Source: Exophiala sp. HKRS030
Taxonomy: Eukaryota; Ascomycota; Eurotiomycetes; Chaetothyriales; Herpotrichiellaceae
DNA length: 64,000 nt
Assembly (NCBI GenBank): GCA_023897205.1
Contig: JAHWDD010000033.1
Span: forward strand, 310,001-374,000
Direction of reading: 5' to 3'
Position numbers and translations under genes: made by a program. This document shows positions 44,410-56,824 of the stretch, piece after piece. A model generated the notes under the pieces. It saw nothing but the letters and a program-made list of their open reading frames with translations, was not told the DNA's origin and ran no database searches. How positions within the stretch are numbered: position 1 is the stretch's first letter; each line of letters starts with the position of its first letter.

Positions 44410-47400
44410 TTAGGCCGAATTTGGCATGTTCTTTGCTCGCTGTATTGCCATGCGAGCAGCTCGAGCAAAAAACGTGAGAAAATGGGTCAGATGAGGATCT
44501 GTGATGAGCGGCCGCGGCATATTGACGCTTTGCACTGTCGATTCAATAACGATAGAAATTGATTCCATACGTTGTATCGATGTTGGAGATTCAGGCTGGC
44601 GTAAAATTCCAAGAAAAAGTACGTATAGTGCAAAAACTGGAAGTGGCTCGAAATACCTGCAATAGGCGTCAGTCCTTGTGACTTTCCAATGATTAGTCCA
44701 AACACAAAGATCCAGAAGACTTACCAATAGAAACTGATATGGCTGGTTGGTAAGCTGGAGATCATGTCAATCAAAGTGCTGGCATCCCTACAAGCACTTT
44801 CGAAATCTTGGTCGATGGACTGAGTGCAATCTCCGGCCTCTGCAATTGAATTTCCCGATATCATCTGGGGGATTTTCATAGCAATGGTACGCAATCGAAG
44901 AACCCATCTGGCATTGCATAGAGAAGTGTTGAGGAGGACAACAGGACAGACAATCATGGGGGACAGTGATAGAATGAATTTTCGGATATCACCGCCCGGC
45001 CTGATCACCCACTGGGAGTTGACAGAAGTATAGAGCTCGTCAATCTGGGAAACCCGATCAGCTAGTTCCGATGGAGACAAAGGGAAGAGACCATGGCAGG
45101 TGCAAACTGACCTCTTTTTCGAGTTCAATTACTCGCTGCTCGAGTATATTGATCTCTAGCCTTGATATGGTTAATTCATAAACGCGATGCATGATCTGAG
45201 CGGCCATGATGTTCTTCTCGAGGAGCTGCATTTGGATAAAAATGTCTAGGTCACAATCAGTGTCAAGTTGACCGTCATTGAGTCCCCCATCGTAACGTTG
45301 CTCTTGATCTGGATACGACAGGGTGATGTCACTTTGCCTCATGCTTGGAGGACGACCAATTCGAAAGGACAAGTCTAGCACAACATTAGATCTCAACATC
45401 TCAAAGACTGCCGAATGTATAACTGGACTCACGGACGTCGAGGCAGTAGAGCGTCCAGAAAAGCAGTTTTCGCTTTTTCAAATCCTGCTGGGACACTCCC
45501 CATGCCTTGAATGGTTGTAAATGGAGAGCCAAAGCTTGACTCTCCCTTACCGCACAGGCTAAAATTGTATAACCCCAATGTGGAGACGTTGTGTGACTTA
45601 GGAAAAGGTACTGTTGATTGGGAGGTCAACATTTAGGAGAGCTTTAAAAGGAGCAGTCAGTGGGGAGGGTTTTACCATTAGAGTGAGTGTCTGGACTTTC
45701 TGAATGTTGGAGCAGCCAAGAATGATCGCAGATAGATATCCGAGAGCATTCTCAAACAGACCGCAGATTTGATCTTCGTTTGAACCTGGAATAGCACGGC
45801 ATCCAATTGCAAGGACCAGATTCACCTTAGCGCACCATATCGGTTCCAGGTTTGGTGACAAATGCTCGTAGGTTCTGTTGAACTTTTCCATGAACTCTGA
45901 TCTTTCGAGGATCGGAAACGTACTATTCGAATCAGCTCAGTCTACCAAGCGGAAGCTAGGGATGGTTCACCATTGGACAGCTTGGAAATAGGCTAATTTG
46001 TTGGCAGTTAGTTAGCCAGGGTATGGGTTTCAAGATGCGACATGGTGCTGTTTGAAGGAACGAACAAAAGCTGGTGGGGATATTACCGTCGACATAGACC
46101 AAAGCAACACCAAGTGAAGGCAAATGCTTCGCATTGTAAGCTTGGGATGTGTGCGCAATACCCTCCAGAGAATCTGGAGTCCATCTGACCAGGAAGGCGT
46201 GTAACTGATCGGAGAAGTATGTGGATCCCGTGACGTTGGTAATCCATTGCTGACCTAGTTGAGTCCCAGGTATGAACTGAGAGCCAGAGTTAATCAATAT
46301 GCTCGAAACAGTCAGTTCGGGATAGATGGCTCCTTACTGATATGCTAGGTCCTACGTGCTAGATGTCAGTTACGGTGGCCGAGTATCAGGCGAGATTTTA
46401 AGGACACTTACCCATGTACTTGTGATGACCTGATGAAGTTATTTGGAGGCTGTGCCCAATGTCTTCATCCTCACCAAAGCCATCGTAGGCAGGCCTGATT
46501 CTTGAGTCTCCATGAGCTGCATCTGTGTGCACAGATTGTGGCTGTGAGGGATGGAGGACTGCAAATTCCGCGTTTGGAGAAACTTCTGGTGTCAATTGCG
46601 ATTGCAGGTTGTTATCCAGTATCCTGGTTGGATGTTGGTGTTGCTGCGGACTGAACATTCCGGATATTCCGTACTTTGTCCGCCCTTCGGTAGGGCCAGT
46701 GTCGAGTAGGTTTGGTGAAAGTAATTCGGGATGACCATGCAAATTTGCCAGAATTTCGTCCAGATCCATCTCCCCACCGTCACCAAAGTCTCGATAATTG
46801 AGGGGAGTTTGATTGCTAAAGATTGGGTCTACTGCAGACAGATGTCGAGTCAAATCGTCGGCCATATTAGACGGCGATGGAAGAGCGTGGGGATACGCGC
46901 TTGTGGCGATAGCTGTTTGAGGGACATGAGCCGCAGTGACACTGGAGTCATTTTGGACATTCACAGTGATCGAGCTGGCTACGGGCGATCAGTAATATTC
47001 GAACCAAGGCGTCCAGGGAGGTTTCATATCACGGGACTTTTAGGACTTACCAGATTCCAGGTTCGGTTGGAGTGCAAGCAGGGGCTCAGCAGGTTGATTT
47101 TGGTTGGTTTCCAGCGAGGACGCCGTGCTTCGGGCGTCATCATTCCTCGATCCTTCTCCAAGACCTTGTTGGTTTTTCTGAGATTGATTGCGTTGGCGGA
47201 CTCTGTTTGCTCGAGGGAGATAAGTACAAGTGCTCTTATGTGCGAGACACTGAGCACAAGTAGGCTGGCCGCCATCACCTTTACGCCAGATGAGGGTCAG
47301 CTTGGTCGACAATACTAACCAGAATGAACATAACATTGATGACTTACATCGGACCTTCTTTTTACGACATAACTTGCACGCTCGGGGGTTTCTCCTATCA

Positions 47401-47511
47401 AACCAAAACTCAGAATAGTGTGAGTTAGCTCCTGGAACACGATGCTTACCTTTGCGCCCAGTCTGTCTCCTCTCCTGAACCCACGAAGCCACGGTCTTGG
47501 GAACGATTCAT
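44410..47511 (-). CDS. Zn2Cys6 transcription factor, second regulator
   Basis: I choose ATG 47511, which reads MNRSQDRGFVGSGEETDWAQ and splices in phase to RRNPRACKLCRKKKVRC. The next intron joins that cysteine to DGGQPTCAQCLAHKSTC, completing a canonical C-X2-C-X6-C-X6-C-X2-C-X6-C. A basic linker follows (RANRVRQRNQSQKNQQ). The middle part is low complexity. The fungal_trans signature is recognisable: IQKVQTLTLM, LYNFSLCGKG, DLKKRKLLFWTLYCLDV, LSFRIGRPPSMRQSDITLSYP, and a helix-rich end MARPLPVFALYVLFLG-like (PLPVFALYVLFLGIL). About 800-900 residues, many introns, no frameshift needed. It sits between the third SDR and the second MFS gene, divergent from the latter, so it is a candidate regulator of this block. 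Confidence 0.85.
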
Positions 47512-49040
47512 TGCGTAGGAGGAAGAGTTGCTGTGGGGTGTCGAGGGTTTTAATCAATATCACGGACGTTTCCATGCCTTGTAGTGCGCTGAAAGCGTTT
47601 ATGCCATCAAAAATACAGAACAGTACCTACGGGTGCCTTGGTAGGAAGAGGAAGAAGATTGTGCGGGGTATGGGCACACCCTCGGCGGAAGTTGGGGTTT
47701 TAGTTTGCCAAGGATTCGTAACTGCCCAGAATGAATAGGTCCATTTCTGAGGCAGGCAGGTTAAATACTCCGTACTGTTATATCTTAACCCACAGCTACG
47801 ACCTCCATACTACGATGGAGTAATTGCCCACGCCACTTAATTCGGCACGCTAGGTAACTAACTCTCTGATTAACCAATCAACTGATTAGTTAGCGTGTAT
47901 TAAAGGCGTAGTTGTTGCACCTACTGCGTCCAGGGCGTCTTCGTTCCATTGTCTCCCGTGCCCGAGAAGCTCGGCTATCATCCACTGGCCTTCCTATTCG
48001 CCACCATCCTCCCAATCGCATCGTTGCGGCCGAACAGACTTTGAGATGTTCGTCGCTCTGATGCCTTGAATCAAGGGCCATCTTACCTTGATAGTCTGGA
48101 AGTCACTCTTAGGTTGACATAGGCTTGGTGCGCCACACAGTGGCACAGGGATATGGATGGAGCATAAGCGTGAGAACATTCTATTACATATCCCACCACT
48201 CCCAAAGTCGTGAGAAAACTTGCCATAACAACCCCCAATTCCTGCGATAGCCTGGACGAGCTCTTCTCTATCATTGGAAAGACAAACTAGACGAAACTAA
48301 AACTACTAGAGTTCAACCTACAGCATGCATCTCTCGCCCAAGTTGTCCCAGGGTCCTGCTGCAAAGCTACTCCGTAGACGATTTCAATCTTCATGAGCAA
48401 GTCTTGCAGCGTGCAGCGTGCACCATGCGTGCTCGTACTCGGGCTCGTGGGTTTCGGCGATCGTTCCATCCAACAACATCTGTTCCATCTCCTCCTTACT
48501 CCGTAGATCTACGAGGCGGATCTGAAACTAGCATCGCTTTGCAGACCAACCCAGACCCTACCTGCGAATCCACTCGTGCCATTTCCTCCGTTTTGAAAAA
48601 TCGTGCACGTGAACCGTTCCAGCAGTGCCTTGGCAATCTGGGGTCCCACGGGGTAGTACGGAGCACGTGGAATTCACTTCCCAAAAAATGAATATGCGGA
48701 GCAGACCCAGACACCGAGGGATTTGAGCCTGGCCACCTAGGACGGCAATCCGCCCCTTGGCCGGCAGCCGGCATTTCGGACCAAAACTAGGCGTTAGTTC
48801 GCTGTCACAGTCCGAGCAACTAGCCAAACAGAACTTTCCTGGGGTAGGCCAGGCTGCTCATTCTACACAGAGTAGCAGAGCACTATAGGGAAAATTACCC
48901 CGGACAAAATTCCCCAGATTCGAATCTACCGCCCCTTTCTCGAGTGAAAGCAGATATAAGAGTCAGCTCTTGACCTTGTTCTCCATGCCCTGCTCTCCCC
49001 TCCCCGCCAGGTATACAATTTAGACACATCTTATAGCAAA
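47512..49040. promoter_or_regulatory. Divergent intergenic region between regulator 2 and MFS copy 2
   Basis: About 1.5 kb. No gene seen. It has three TACTCCGTA copies (47766-47774, 48368-48376, 48497-48505), and a possible TATA box GATATAAGAG at 48951-48960, about 80-90 bp upstream of the MFS start. A long regulatory region is likely; short ORFs inside lack support. Confidence 0.5.
48951..48960 (+). promoter_or_regulatory. Candidate TATA box for MFS copy 2
   Basis: GATATAAGAG lies about 81 bp upstream of the ATG at 49041, in a C/T-rich leader. The position is typical for fungal TATA-containing genes, but transcription start data are needed. Confidence 0.4.
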
Positions 49041-50970
49041 ATGGATCGCAGTACCTTGGTAAGCAGTAACGTCCGCCTTTGGCCCAACTCCACGTTTAAC
49101 CATATCCATCCAGGTTTTTACCGCGGCTTGTCTGGGTTCATTTGTGACTGGTTATAGTTCTGGAATCATCTCATCGACACTGGGTCAGCCAACATGGTAT
49201 AGCTCCATGGGCTTGAGCTTGGACCCGACATCTCCAGACTACGCACATACTAACGCCGTCACTGGAGGTGCCAATGGTGCATTCTACGGAGGTGGTGCTG
49301 TTGGTTGTTGGCTTGCCGCCTTCTTGGGGGAGCGTTATGGGCGCATAGGTGGTTTCAAAGTGGCCGCTCTTGTCCATCTCCTTGGCGGTATTCTGCAATG
49401 TGGCGCTGCGAATCAAGGAATGGTATATATACAGCCTTTGACTTGCCTGTGCACATGCTGACCCCATAATTCCAGTACCTCGCAGCCCGCGTCATCTCAG
49501 GAATCGCAGTCGGACAAACCAGTGGTGCCATGACAACCTACTACGCCGAACTAAGCACCGCAGAAAGAAGAGGCTGGATGGCCGGTCTTCACGGACTCAT
49601 GATAGAGATCGGTGGTGACAGTGCGGCTTTTATGGGGCTCTTTTGCTACTTCGCTACGGGTCGAACCCCAGGAACCTTCGCATGGCGCTTCCCTGTCAGC
49701 CTCATTGTTCTATGGTCGTTGATGTTCTTCGCTGTAACGTGGTTCTGTATGTGTCAACCCCCTGTGCACTCCACAGCCAGACCGTATCTAATTTATCAAC
49801 AGTGCCCGAATCGCCTAGATGGCTCATGCGTCACGATCGCGCCGATGAGGCGCTGCGAGTGCTTGAATCGCTTCACACCAAGAAATCCGCCCAGCCTGGT
49901 CTTGCACAAAGGGAATTCCTGCAGATCAAAGCGCAGTCCGATGCCGATGACGAGGCGATTCGTATCCACGGAAAATGGCAAATTATTACACAGGCAACGT
50001 ACAGAAAAAGGTTGATCCTTGCTTTCCTCATCGTGTGCAATGTTCAAAGTGTTGGAATTTTAGTCGTCATCAGTAAGTCGCTCAATATTTGACCATATTG
50101 ACAGTTTCACTAATGTGTAATTCAGACTATGGTGTGCAGTTGTACACGCAACTCGGCTTGAACACTGCAACTTCACTGGCTCTGATAGCCGTCTGGATCT
50201 TTGTTCAAGTAGTGGCAGTGACGATTGGCAATTTGTATGTCGACAAGATTGGGCGAAGGGTCAGTCTAAGTGAGTTCATAGCTCCAATACTGCAGAAGTC
50301 ATTGACACTAACGGCATCAGTCGCCGGTTTTGCTGGGTGCGCCATTTCCATGGCCATATTCACCGTCGGTGGAGCTTTGCACCAACAAACGGGAGAAACC
50401 AAATACGCCTATCTATGCATAGTGTTTCTCTTCATCATGGCACTCCCGTAAGTTCTACTATCTCTCAGCCGAGGATTTTGTCTTAACCAAGTGAACAGGT
50501 TCGGTCTTTTCCTGACTAACCATCAGTTTACCGTTGCTACCGAAATATTCCCCAACCATCTCCGAGGTGTTGCCAGCTCCATTGCAATCAGTGGACTTTA
50601 CCTCATTCAGACGATGTGGCTCAACGTGGCTCCTCTTGCACTGACGAATATCAAATGGAGATATTATCTGGTATTTGTCGTCATGGGTCTTGCTGGATGT
50701 GCTTTGGTGTATTTCTTTCTACCTGAGGTATGTCGCTACTTAACCGTCCGTTGTTAGTCACTTCTCTAGATGTACTAACGCCGACTGCAGACTATGAATG
50801 TGCCTTTAGAAGAACTAGATGAAGTTTTTGGCCAGAAGGTTGCCACACATTTGAATCAAGTCACAGTTGCTGATGCCGAGGAGGGTATCAAGCAACATAC
50901 CCAGATCGAAAACATCGATGCGGAGAAACGAAGCTTCACAAATGTTCAAGAGGCTCCAGGAAAGGAGTAA
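49041..50970 (+). CDS. MFS sugar-porter-type transporter, copy 2
   Basis: A tiny first exon (MDRSTL) is followed by VFTAACLGSFVTGYSSGIIS. All seven or so introns join in frame. LGERYGRIGGFKVA (loop 2-3), LPESPRWLMRHDRADEALR (split by an intron before LPESPRWL), NYGVQLYTQLGL, VDKIGRRVSL, TEIFPNHLRGVASS and FLPETMNVPLEELDEVFG. Twelve predicted membrane helices, about 510 residues. Intact. The VTGYSSGIISSTL start is typical of fungal sugar/quinate porters. Next to a CoA-transferase gene, so uptake of an acid or polyol is possible; substrate not determined. Confidence 0.9.
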
Positions 50971-51365
50971 GAGTGATATACTGTAGCGTCTGCTCACTGC
51001 CATTTTATGCGAAGGAAATATGGCCTTGAGTACGTACATATACCTGTGGCGTGAACAAAGTGGCGTTCCTTTTTCTCTCTCCAGATCGTCATGGTTCATG
51101 GTCAGTCCTTGTGGGCCAAGTAATGTCTGTGTTATCCCGCACTTGAATTTGGGGAGAACCACCTAGTAGATTAAGTACTAAGGCATCTGAGCGTCCTTAA
51201 AGTAATAGTACTATCTCTTGGACCGGGACTTCGGGCCTTCAGAAACTGAGCGTTGACAATCATCCATACTTATATCCCATGATATATAATGTGTATTCCC
51301 GCAAGATAGTTTCCGCTCTCACTGCTGTTTGCAACTTCGCATTTTCTCAAGTTTCCACATAAAGG
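50971..51365. other. Intergenic, no gene seen
   Basis: 395 bp between MFS copy 2 and the CoA-transferase gene on the same strand. AT-rich near 51270-51295 (ATATATAATGTG), a possible core promoter. Confidence 0.4.
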
Positions 51366-53442
51366 ATGGCCATCATAATGGGTCTTGAGAACGGTTCCCA
51401 TATTGGAGTTAGCCAAGACCAGGACCTGAAGTCTGACACTCATCCCAGCGGATATGATATTCCATCGGAGTGCAAGAAATTACTGGTTGAAGGGATTCTG
51501 CACAATCCTCTCATGGCAAGCAACTTGCCCCCCGAAGCAGAAGACCTTGCGAATCTCATCACTTTCGAAGGCTCGCAACTCCCAAGCATTCCAGTTGTGT
51601 GGAGGTATGCCGAAAGTATTTCCGCACTCAAAGGCCTTGAAACAATATTTATCAACGTGATTTTGAAAAGAAAATATGGGTTTCAAGCTCAAAAGGCCAC
51701 AATCAACACGTGAGTTGATTTATTCATTCCCAATGATGATAGAAATTGGCTAAAGCCCAGCGGGACTTAGTGACCAGGCTCAATTGTTCATCATGTCCAC
51801 AATGCTGTACACCATTGATCCAAATGGTGACAATATCTCTTCAGATACACTGCAAGACCCAGAGGCACTGAAGAAAATGTATCGATACTTCCCAAATTGG
51901 GACAAACATCGTCTCCAAGCGACCCCACATCGCCAATTTGTCACCAACATCTACAGAACCCGAGATGATCGGTTCTTCCATCTCCACGGTAGGTTCAACC
52001 ATCCTGGGTTGGATTGCTACGCAGATAACTAAGAGTTTTCAGGAAGTATGAATCCCGATCCCACCTTCGATGGCCTGAAGTTGCCCTATGAACGAGACTT
52101 CAACTCTGCGGCAGAAGCAATAGAAGAGTACCGCAGGCTAGTGGCAGAAATCGATTCGACCACCCTTGATGAGATCATCGGCATCCAGGTTAAGCAGGCA
52201 GGGACAATCTGCTGGAGTACTGATGAGTTCGAGCAGAGTGATCACGGCAAGGCCAACGCTCATGTTGGGTTATGGGAGACGCACTATCGCGACAACCCCC
52301 TCCAAAAGCCATGTTGGTGGCAGGATACAGAGCGAAGCCAGCCATCAAGGCCATTGGCCGGCTTGAAGGTAATCGAGCTTGGGCGGGCCGTGGCTGCACC
52401 GACTATAACGAGAGGTTTGGCTGAGCTAGGGGCAAGCGTCATGAGGATCACTGCTCCCCATCTGTGTGACTTGTCTTCGGTTCATCCTGATCTTAACTGG
52501 GGGAAATGGAATGCCTCACTTGACTTGCGAAACGAGGAAGACCGACAAAAACTGAGAGACCTCGTGGCCACTGCAGATATCTTCGTACAGGGTTACCGTC
52601 CAGGAGTTTTTGATAAGTACAGCTTTGGTGAGGATGACTTGTTCGAACTCACCAAGTCAAGGACAAGAGGGTTGATCTATATCCGTGAGAATTGCTTCGG
52701 GTGGCAAGGTCCGTGGAAAGACAGAACCGGATGGCAACAGATAAGTGACGCGGTGAGTTGCAAGATACTACTAGGGTATCGATTCCTCCAATGCCATGCT
52801 CCCTACTAAGACTTGTTAGTGTTGTGGAGTGTCTATGGAGTTTGGCCGCGCGATGGGACATGACGAACCTGTGACGCCTGTTTTTCCAAACTCCGATTAC
52901 TGGTGAGTGACAAGCTTCAGCACACGATGACATTGTAATACTCATCCAATAGTACGGGTGAAATTGGCACAGTAGCTGCTCTCGATGCTCTCATTCGACG
53001 TGCTGAGAAAGGCGGATCGTACACGGTCGATGTAAGTTCTGCACAAACACGGGAAGTCTGTCCATGTGTCTAATGAAGATAGATTGCGCTCAACTACTAC
53101 TCACAATGGCTGACCAAATTTTGCGGCAAGTATCCTGAAGCTGTCTGGCAAGACCTATGGAATCGCAATGGAAGACAAGTATTCCGTCATTATCACTCTA
53201 TGCCAATTACGGTTCCAGCATACATGAAGATGCTCAAGAAACATAGCCAAAACATACTCTTCAAGCCCTGCTTTTTCGAAGACAGATACTGTCATTCGAT
53301 TGGCAAAACAATACGACACCCGAAATGTGTGATCGACTTCGTCGAAAAAAATGTGGTCCTTGGCTATAACATAAGCACGAGAACCAACGGGGTGGACAGG
53401 GCAGCCTGGCCGGAAGATTTATGTAGTGAGACGGTAGACTAG
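51366..53442 (+). CDS. Family III CoA-transferase (CaiB/BaiF)
   Basis: The start is MAIIMGLENGSHIGVSQDQD. Introns join ATINT to DQAQLFIMS, FFHLHG to SMNPDPTF, SDA to CCGVSMEFGRAMG, NSDYC to TGEIGTVAALDALIRR and TVDI to ALNYYSQW. The typical fold start is RPLAGLKVIELGRAVAAPTI ... ELGASVMRI, with NWGKWNASLDLRNEEDRQKL and IFVQGYRPGVFDKY. The aspartate in the second-domain motif NSDYCTG is at the usual catalytic position. About 590 residues; the N-terminal ~220 residues resemble a second, degenerate family III half-domain. Intact. Known members swap CoA between acyl-CoAs and free acids without ATP. That would let a cluster product enter beta-oxidation, which is inference. Confidence 0.88.
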
Positions 53443-54448
53443 TGATCAAAGTTCAAGAACTACATAGCTCGTAGACTAGGAATATTCGAGCGATTTGAGT
53501 TAAAGTTTCAATGGTGATATGGATATTCACGTAGGTGTCTGATCAGGAGCACTCGCCAGGATTGTAGAATATAGTGTGAGGAACGTCATAAAACCGTTTC
53601 AATGCTCGCTCGATATCAACCTTACTCTCCAACCCTTCCAGATGGAATCTTCGGGCCAGCATCTCCCGACTAATTAGTAGCACTCATTTCCCACCTAAAT
53701 CACAGCCCAAACAAGAGGAACTTCGCCCACACTCCCCGGCGATCTTTCACGGACCAGTGCGCGACGTCTTTCTATCTCGCCCGGAATGCCGTATTTCTGG
53801 GTTCCGCTAAGCTCCATCTTTTCACGACGCATGTACAGATTGACCCTTTTCATTTCTGGAGCGTGGACCTTTTGTCCTCATCAATAGGTGAGATTTCCGT
53901 ATACCCTCTCGCTCGCGGATCTATGGCTTATGACATTCAAAAGTGAATGGCTACCTATCCTGGATCTTACATGGACTGGAAATTTGACATCATGCTGCTG
54001 CGTTATTAGCCAACTCCCTCCTCACTTATTACCCTATTCGAATATGGCAGGGAGCCCACCTTCTCGGGAGCGACGGCACCCCACACGGAGTCGCTTAGAG
54101 TCCAATACTGGGGAGAACCTGGGGTTGCCCGTCTTGTGCTGAACTAGTACTGCTTTCTGCATACCATCAGGCATGCTCCGGAAGTCCGGGATGCCGTTCC
54201 AATGGCTTTTGGGTACAGATGGATTGGCAAGGAAAAGATATATCAGTGATGAGTGCATCGGAGGGAAAACTCTTGGAATGTGGAGAAAGTTTCTATCAAA
54301 CTTTGCCGCATGGTACTATCTGCACGTATCTGTTACTGCAGATTCTGGCCCACTCGTATTGTGGCTCACTGTCCTGAACTCTTGGTAAATCAACGCAGCG
54401 CATGTATTGACTAGATTTGTGCTTCCAATCAAGCGCAAGACAAGGAGA
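53443..54448. other. Intergenic, no gene seen
   Basis: About 1.0 kb between the CoA-transferase and MFS copy 3 on the same strand. No supported coding sequence; ORFs near 53888-54142 and 54034-54388 are unsupported. A TTG-initiated extension upstream of the MFS ATG is possible but not preferred. Confidence 0.45.
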
Positions 54449-56447
54449 ATGGCTATCCTTGGGTCTCTAAATGCTGGCCTCGGCGCCTACCATTATCTCA
54501 TGATGATGGTAGTGTGCATGGGCTCAGTGACTTATGGATATGCAGTATGTGTGATCGGAACGTCTTTGGGTAAGCAATACAATTCCGATCCTGCATGATT
54601 GCTGAGATTCTGAAATTCACACTCTGTAGGTCAGCCTTCATTCATAAAACACATGAAGCTTGATACTGCAGACAATGCGCCACAGTTGCTTGGGATGATC
54701 AACAGTGAGACAACAATCCACTGTGGTCCATGTATGCCTAACTTTGGTCTTTCTCCAGGTTTGTTCCAGACCGGAGGATTCATCGGCACTTTAACGCTTC
54801 CGGTATTCGCTGATCGATTCGGTCGGAAATGGGGCTTGTTCCTGGTATGGCAATATGACTGTCCCGGTGTAGCGTCTTGCTGGGAGTCGAAACTGATCTC
54901 ATAGGGCGCGGTTCTTGTTATTGTCGCCGGAGCAGGAATGGCCGGAAGTGTGAACATCGCCATGTTCATCGTTTTTCGCTTCGTTTCCGGTGCCGGGTCG
55001 TTCATCCTCCTTGCTGCCGTTCCCGTATACACGAGTTCATTCCACAGTCCAGACTAAAGCTAATGTTTTCAGATTTGGTTGAATGAAGTCGTGCCTGCTC
55101 ACGCACGTGGTGCATTAGTAGATTTACATGGCGTGTTTCTGTCTTTTGGAGCCATCTCCGCTGCTTGGATCGGGCTAGGGTTTTACTTCTATCAAAGCTC
55201 TGGAGGTAATGAGTGGCGACCTCCTCTAGGTACGTTTATCCGCGATTTCCGCATTTTGCGAATGCATGTGTTGAAAATCTACTTATATACTTCTCCAAAG
55301 CCATTCAATGCCTTTTTCCACTCTTCCTCCTGGCAGGCCTATATTGGGTACCGGAGAGCCCTAGGTATCTAATTATGAACAGCAAAAATAATGAGGCGTG
55401 GGAAGTATTGAGAAAACTCCACTCTCAGCGCAAGGAGGGGCGCGATGCAATTGTTGCCGCAGAAATATTTCAGATTCAGCGACAAATGGAGCTAGATCTA
55501 AGTTACGGTGCGAGTTGGAAACGGGCTTTCAGCAAACGTTCCTATCTACGGCGTTTTCTCTTGGTCATCTTCCTCATCGCCATCCTGCAATGTTGTGGTC
55601 AGCAGGTTATCACAAGTATACCACCATGTCACAATCTATTCTGCATCAAATACTGACCTCATCAGACTATGGTCCTGTCCTGTACGGCAACCTTGGTTAT
55701 GGCGCCGTAGCGCAGCTGGCTTTCCAAGGAACCTACTTGACCGTTGGTTGCGTCACGCAGATCTTGACGATCTGGTTTGTTGACCACTATCCAAGACAAA
55801 AGTTCATGTCTGTCGGAGTTGCTCTCTGTATTTCTACCTTGATTTGTGAAGCAGCTATTGTTGCAAACTATGTACCCTCAACAAACCAGAACGCTCTACG
55901 AGCGGGCGTTGCTATGTTTATGCTGTTTCTCGGCTTTTATAGTTTCTTCCTTGACGGCACACAATTCAGCTACATTGGAGAGGTGTTCCCCACTCATCTA
56001 CGAGCGAAAGGAATTTCTGTTGGCGTTGCTACGATTTGTCTGATGAACATCATTTGGCTCCAGGCCGCCCCTGTCGGGCTTAGGTAAGCATGGTCTTCAA
56101 TCTTTCCACCGATGATTTGCATAATGATTTGTTCAGGAACGCGGGATGGAAATTTTTCCTACTTTTCATCTGCACTGGTGGCCTTGGGAGTATTGCATTG
56201 TGGTTTTTGTTCCCGGACACGAATGGCATCCCTCTAGAAGAGGTAGCAGCAGTCTTCGGTGTAAGTTCACGTTCAGATGTCTGGGGGACACGAATTTTGA
56301 TTTGTTTAGGACCGTGATGAAGTCGTCGTCTACCAGAATCAAATTGCGGTCAACGATAATGATGTAGTGATTGTGAAGGGCGACAAAGAATCTCCAGTTA
56401 TGATTGAGGATCTGAAACATGGGTTGAGTAAACCAGAAGAGGCATAA
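54449..56447 (+). CDS. MFS sugar-porter-type transporter, copy 3
   Basis: ATG at 54449 gives MAILGSLNAGLGAYHYLMMM, then GSVTYGYAVCVIGTSL. Introns join GLFQTGGFIGTLTLPVF, ADRFGRKWGLFL, GAVLVIVAGAGMAGSVNIAM, WLNEVVPAHARGALVDLHG, YWVPESPRYLIMNSKN, DYGPVLYGNLGYG, FVDHYPRQKFMS, GEVFPTHLRAKGISV and FPDTNGIPLEEVAAVFG in frame. About 500-530 residues, intact. It resembles MFS copy 1 more than copy 2 (QPSF after the first helix, VNIAMF, HLRAKGIS, IPLEE). No substrate is visible. Confidence 0.9.
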
Positions 56448-56824
56448 AGTTGAGGTCAGGACTCACTTACAAGTGATTCAGTTGTCAGGAGAATGCTTTG
56501 GCGAGTATCCCATTAATCGATGTCAACGGCATAGTAATTCATAGATGAGGTGGCAGTTGGACGTGCAAAATCGTCCACTGCAGTCGGCTCAACAGAACAG
56601 GCTCTCGAGGAATCTAACAGGATCGAGGGGCAGCTGGTCCAGCAGAGCAGAAGTATTGGTTTGCTACAGTCTTGTGTGTATAGCATACACGAACTTCCAG
56701 CATAACTTCATTATCTTCCTTGTCTTTTTGATGAATCGTCACTCAACTAGCGGTTCGTACTAATATGGCGTGAATATTCGTGCTCACCATTATGATTGCT
56801 ATCGATTTTATGATGCTTAATATA
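56448..56824. other. Intergenic between convergent genes
   Basis: 377 bp between the MFS stop and the regulator-like gene stop. No gene seen. Confidence 0.4.
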
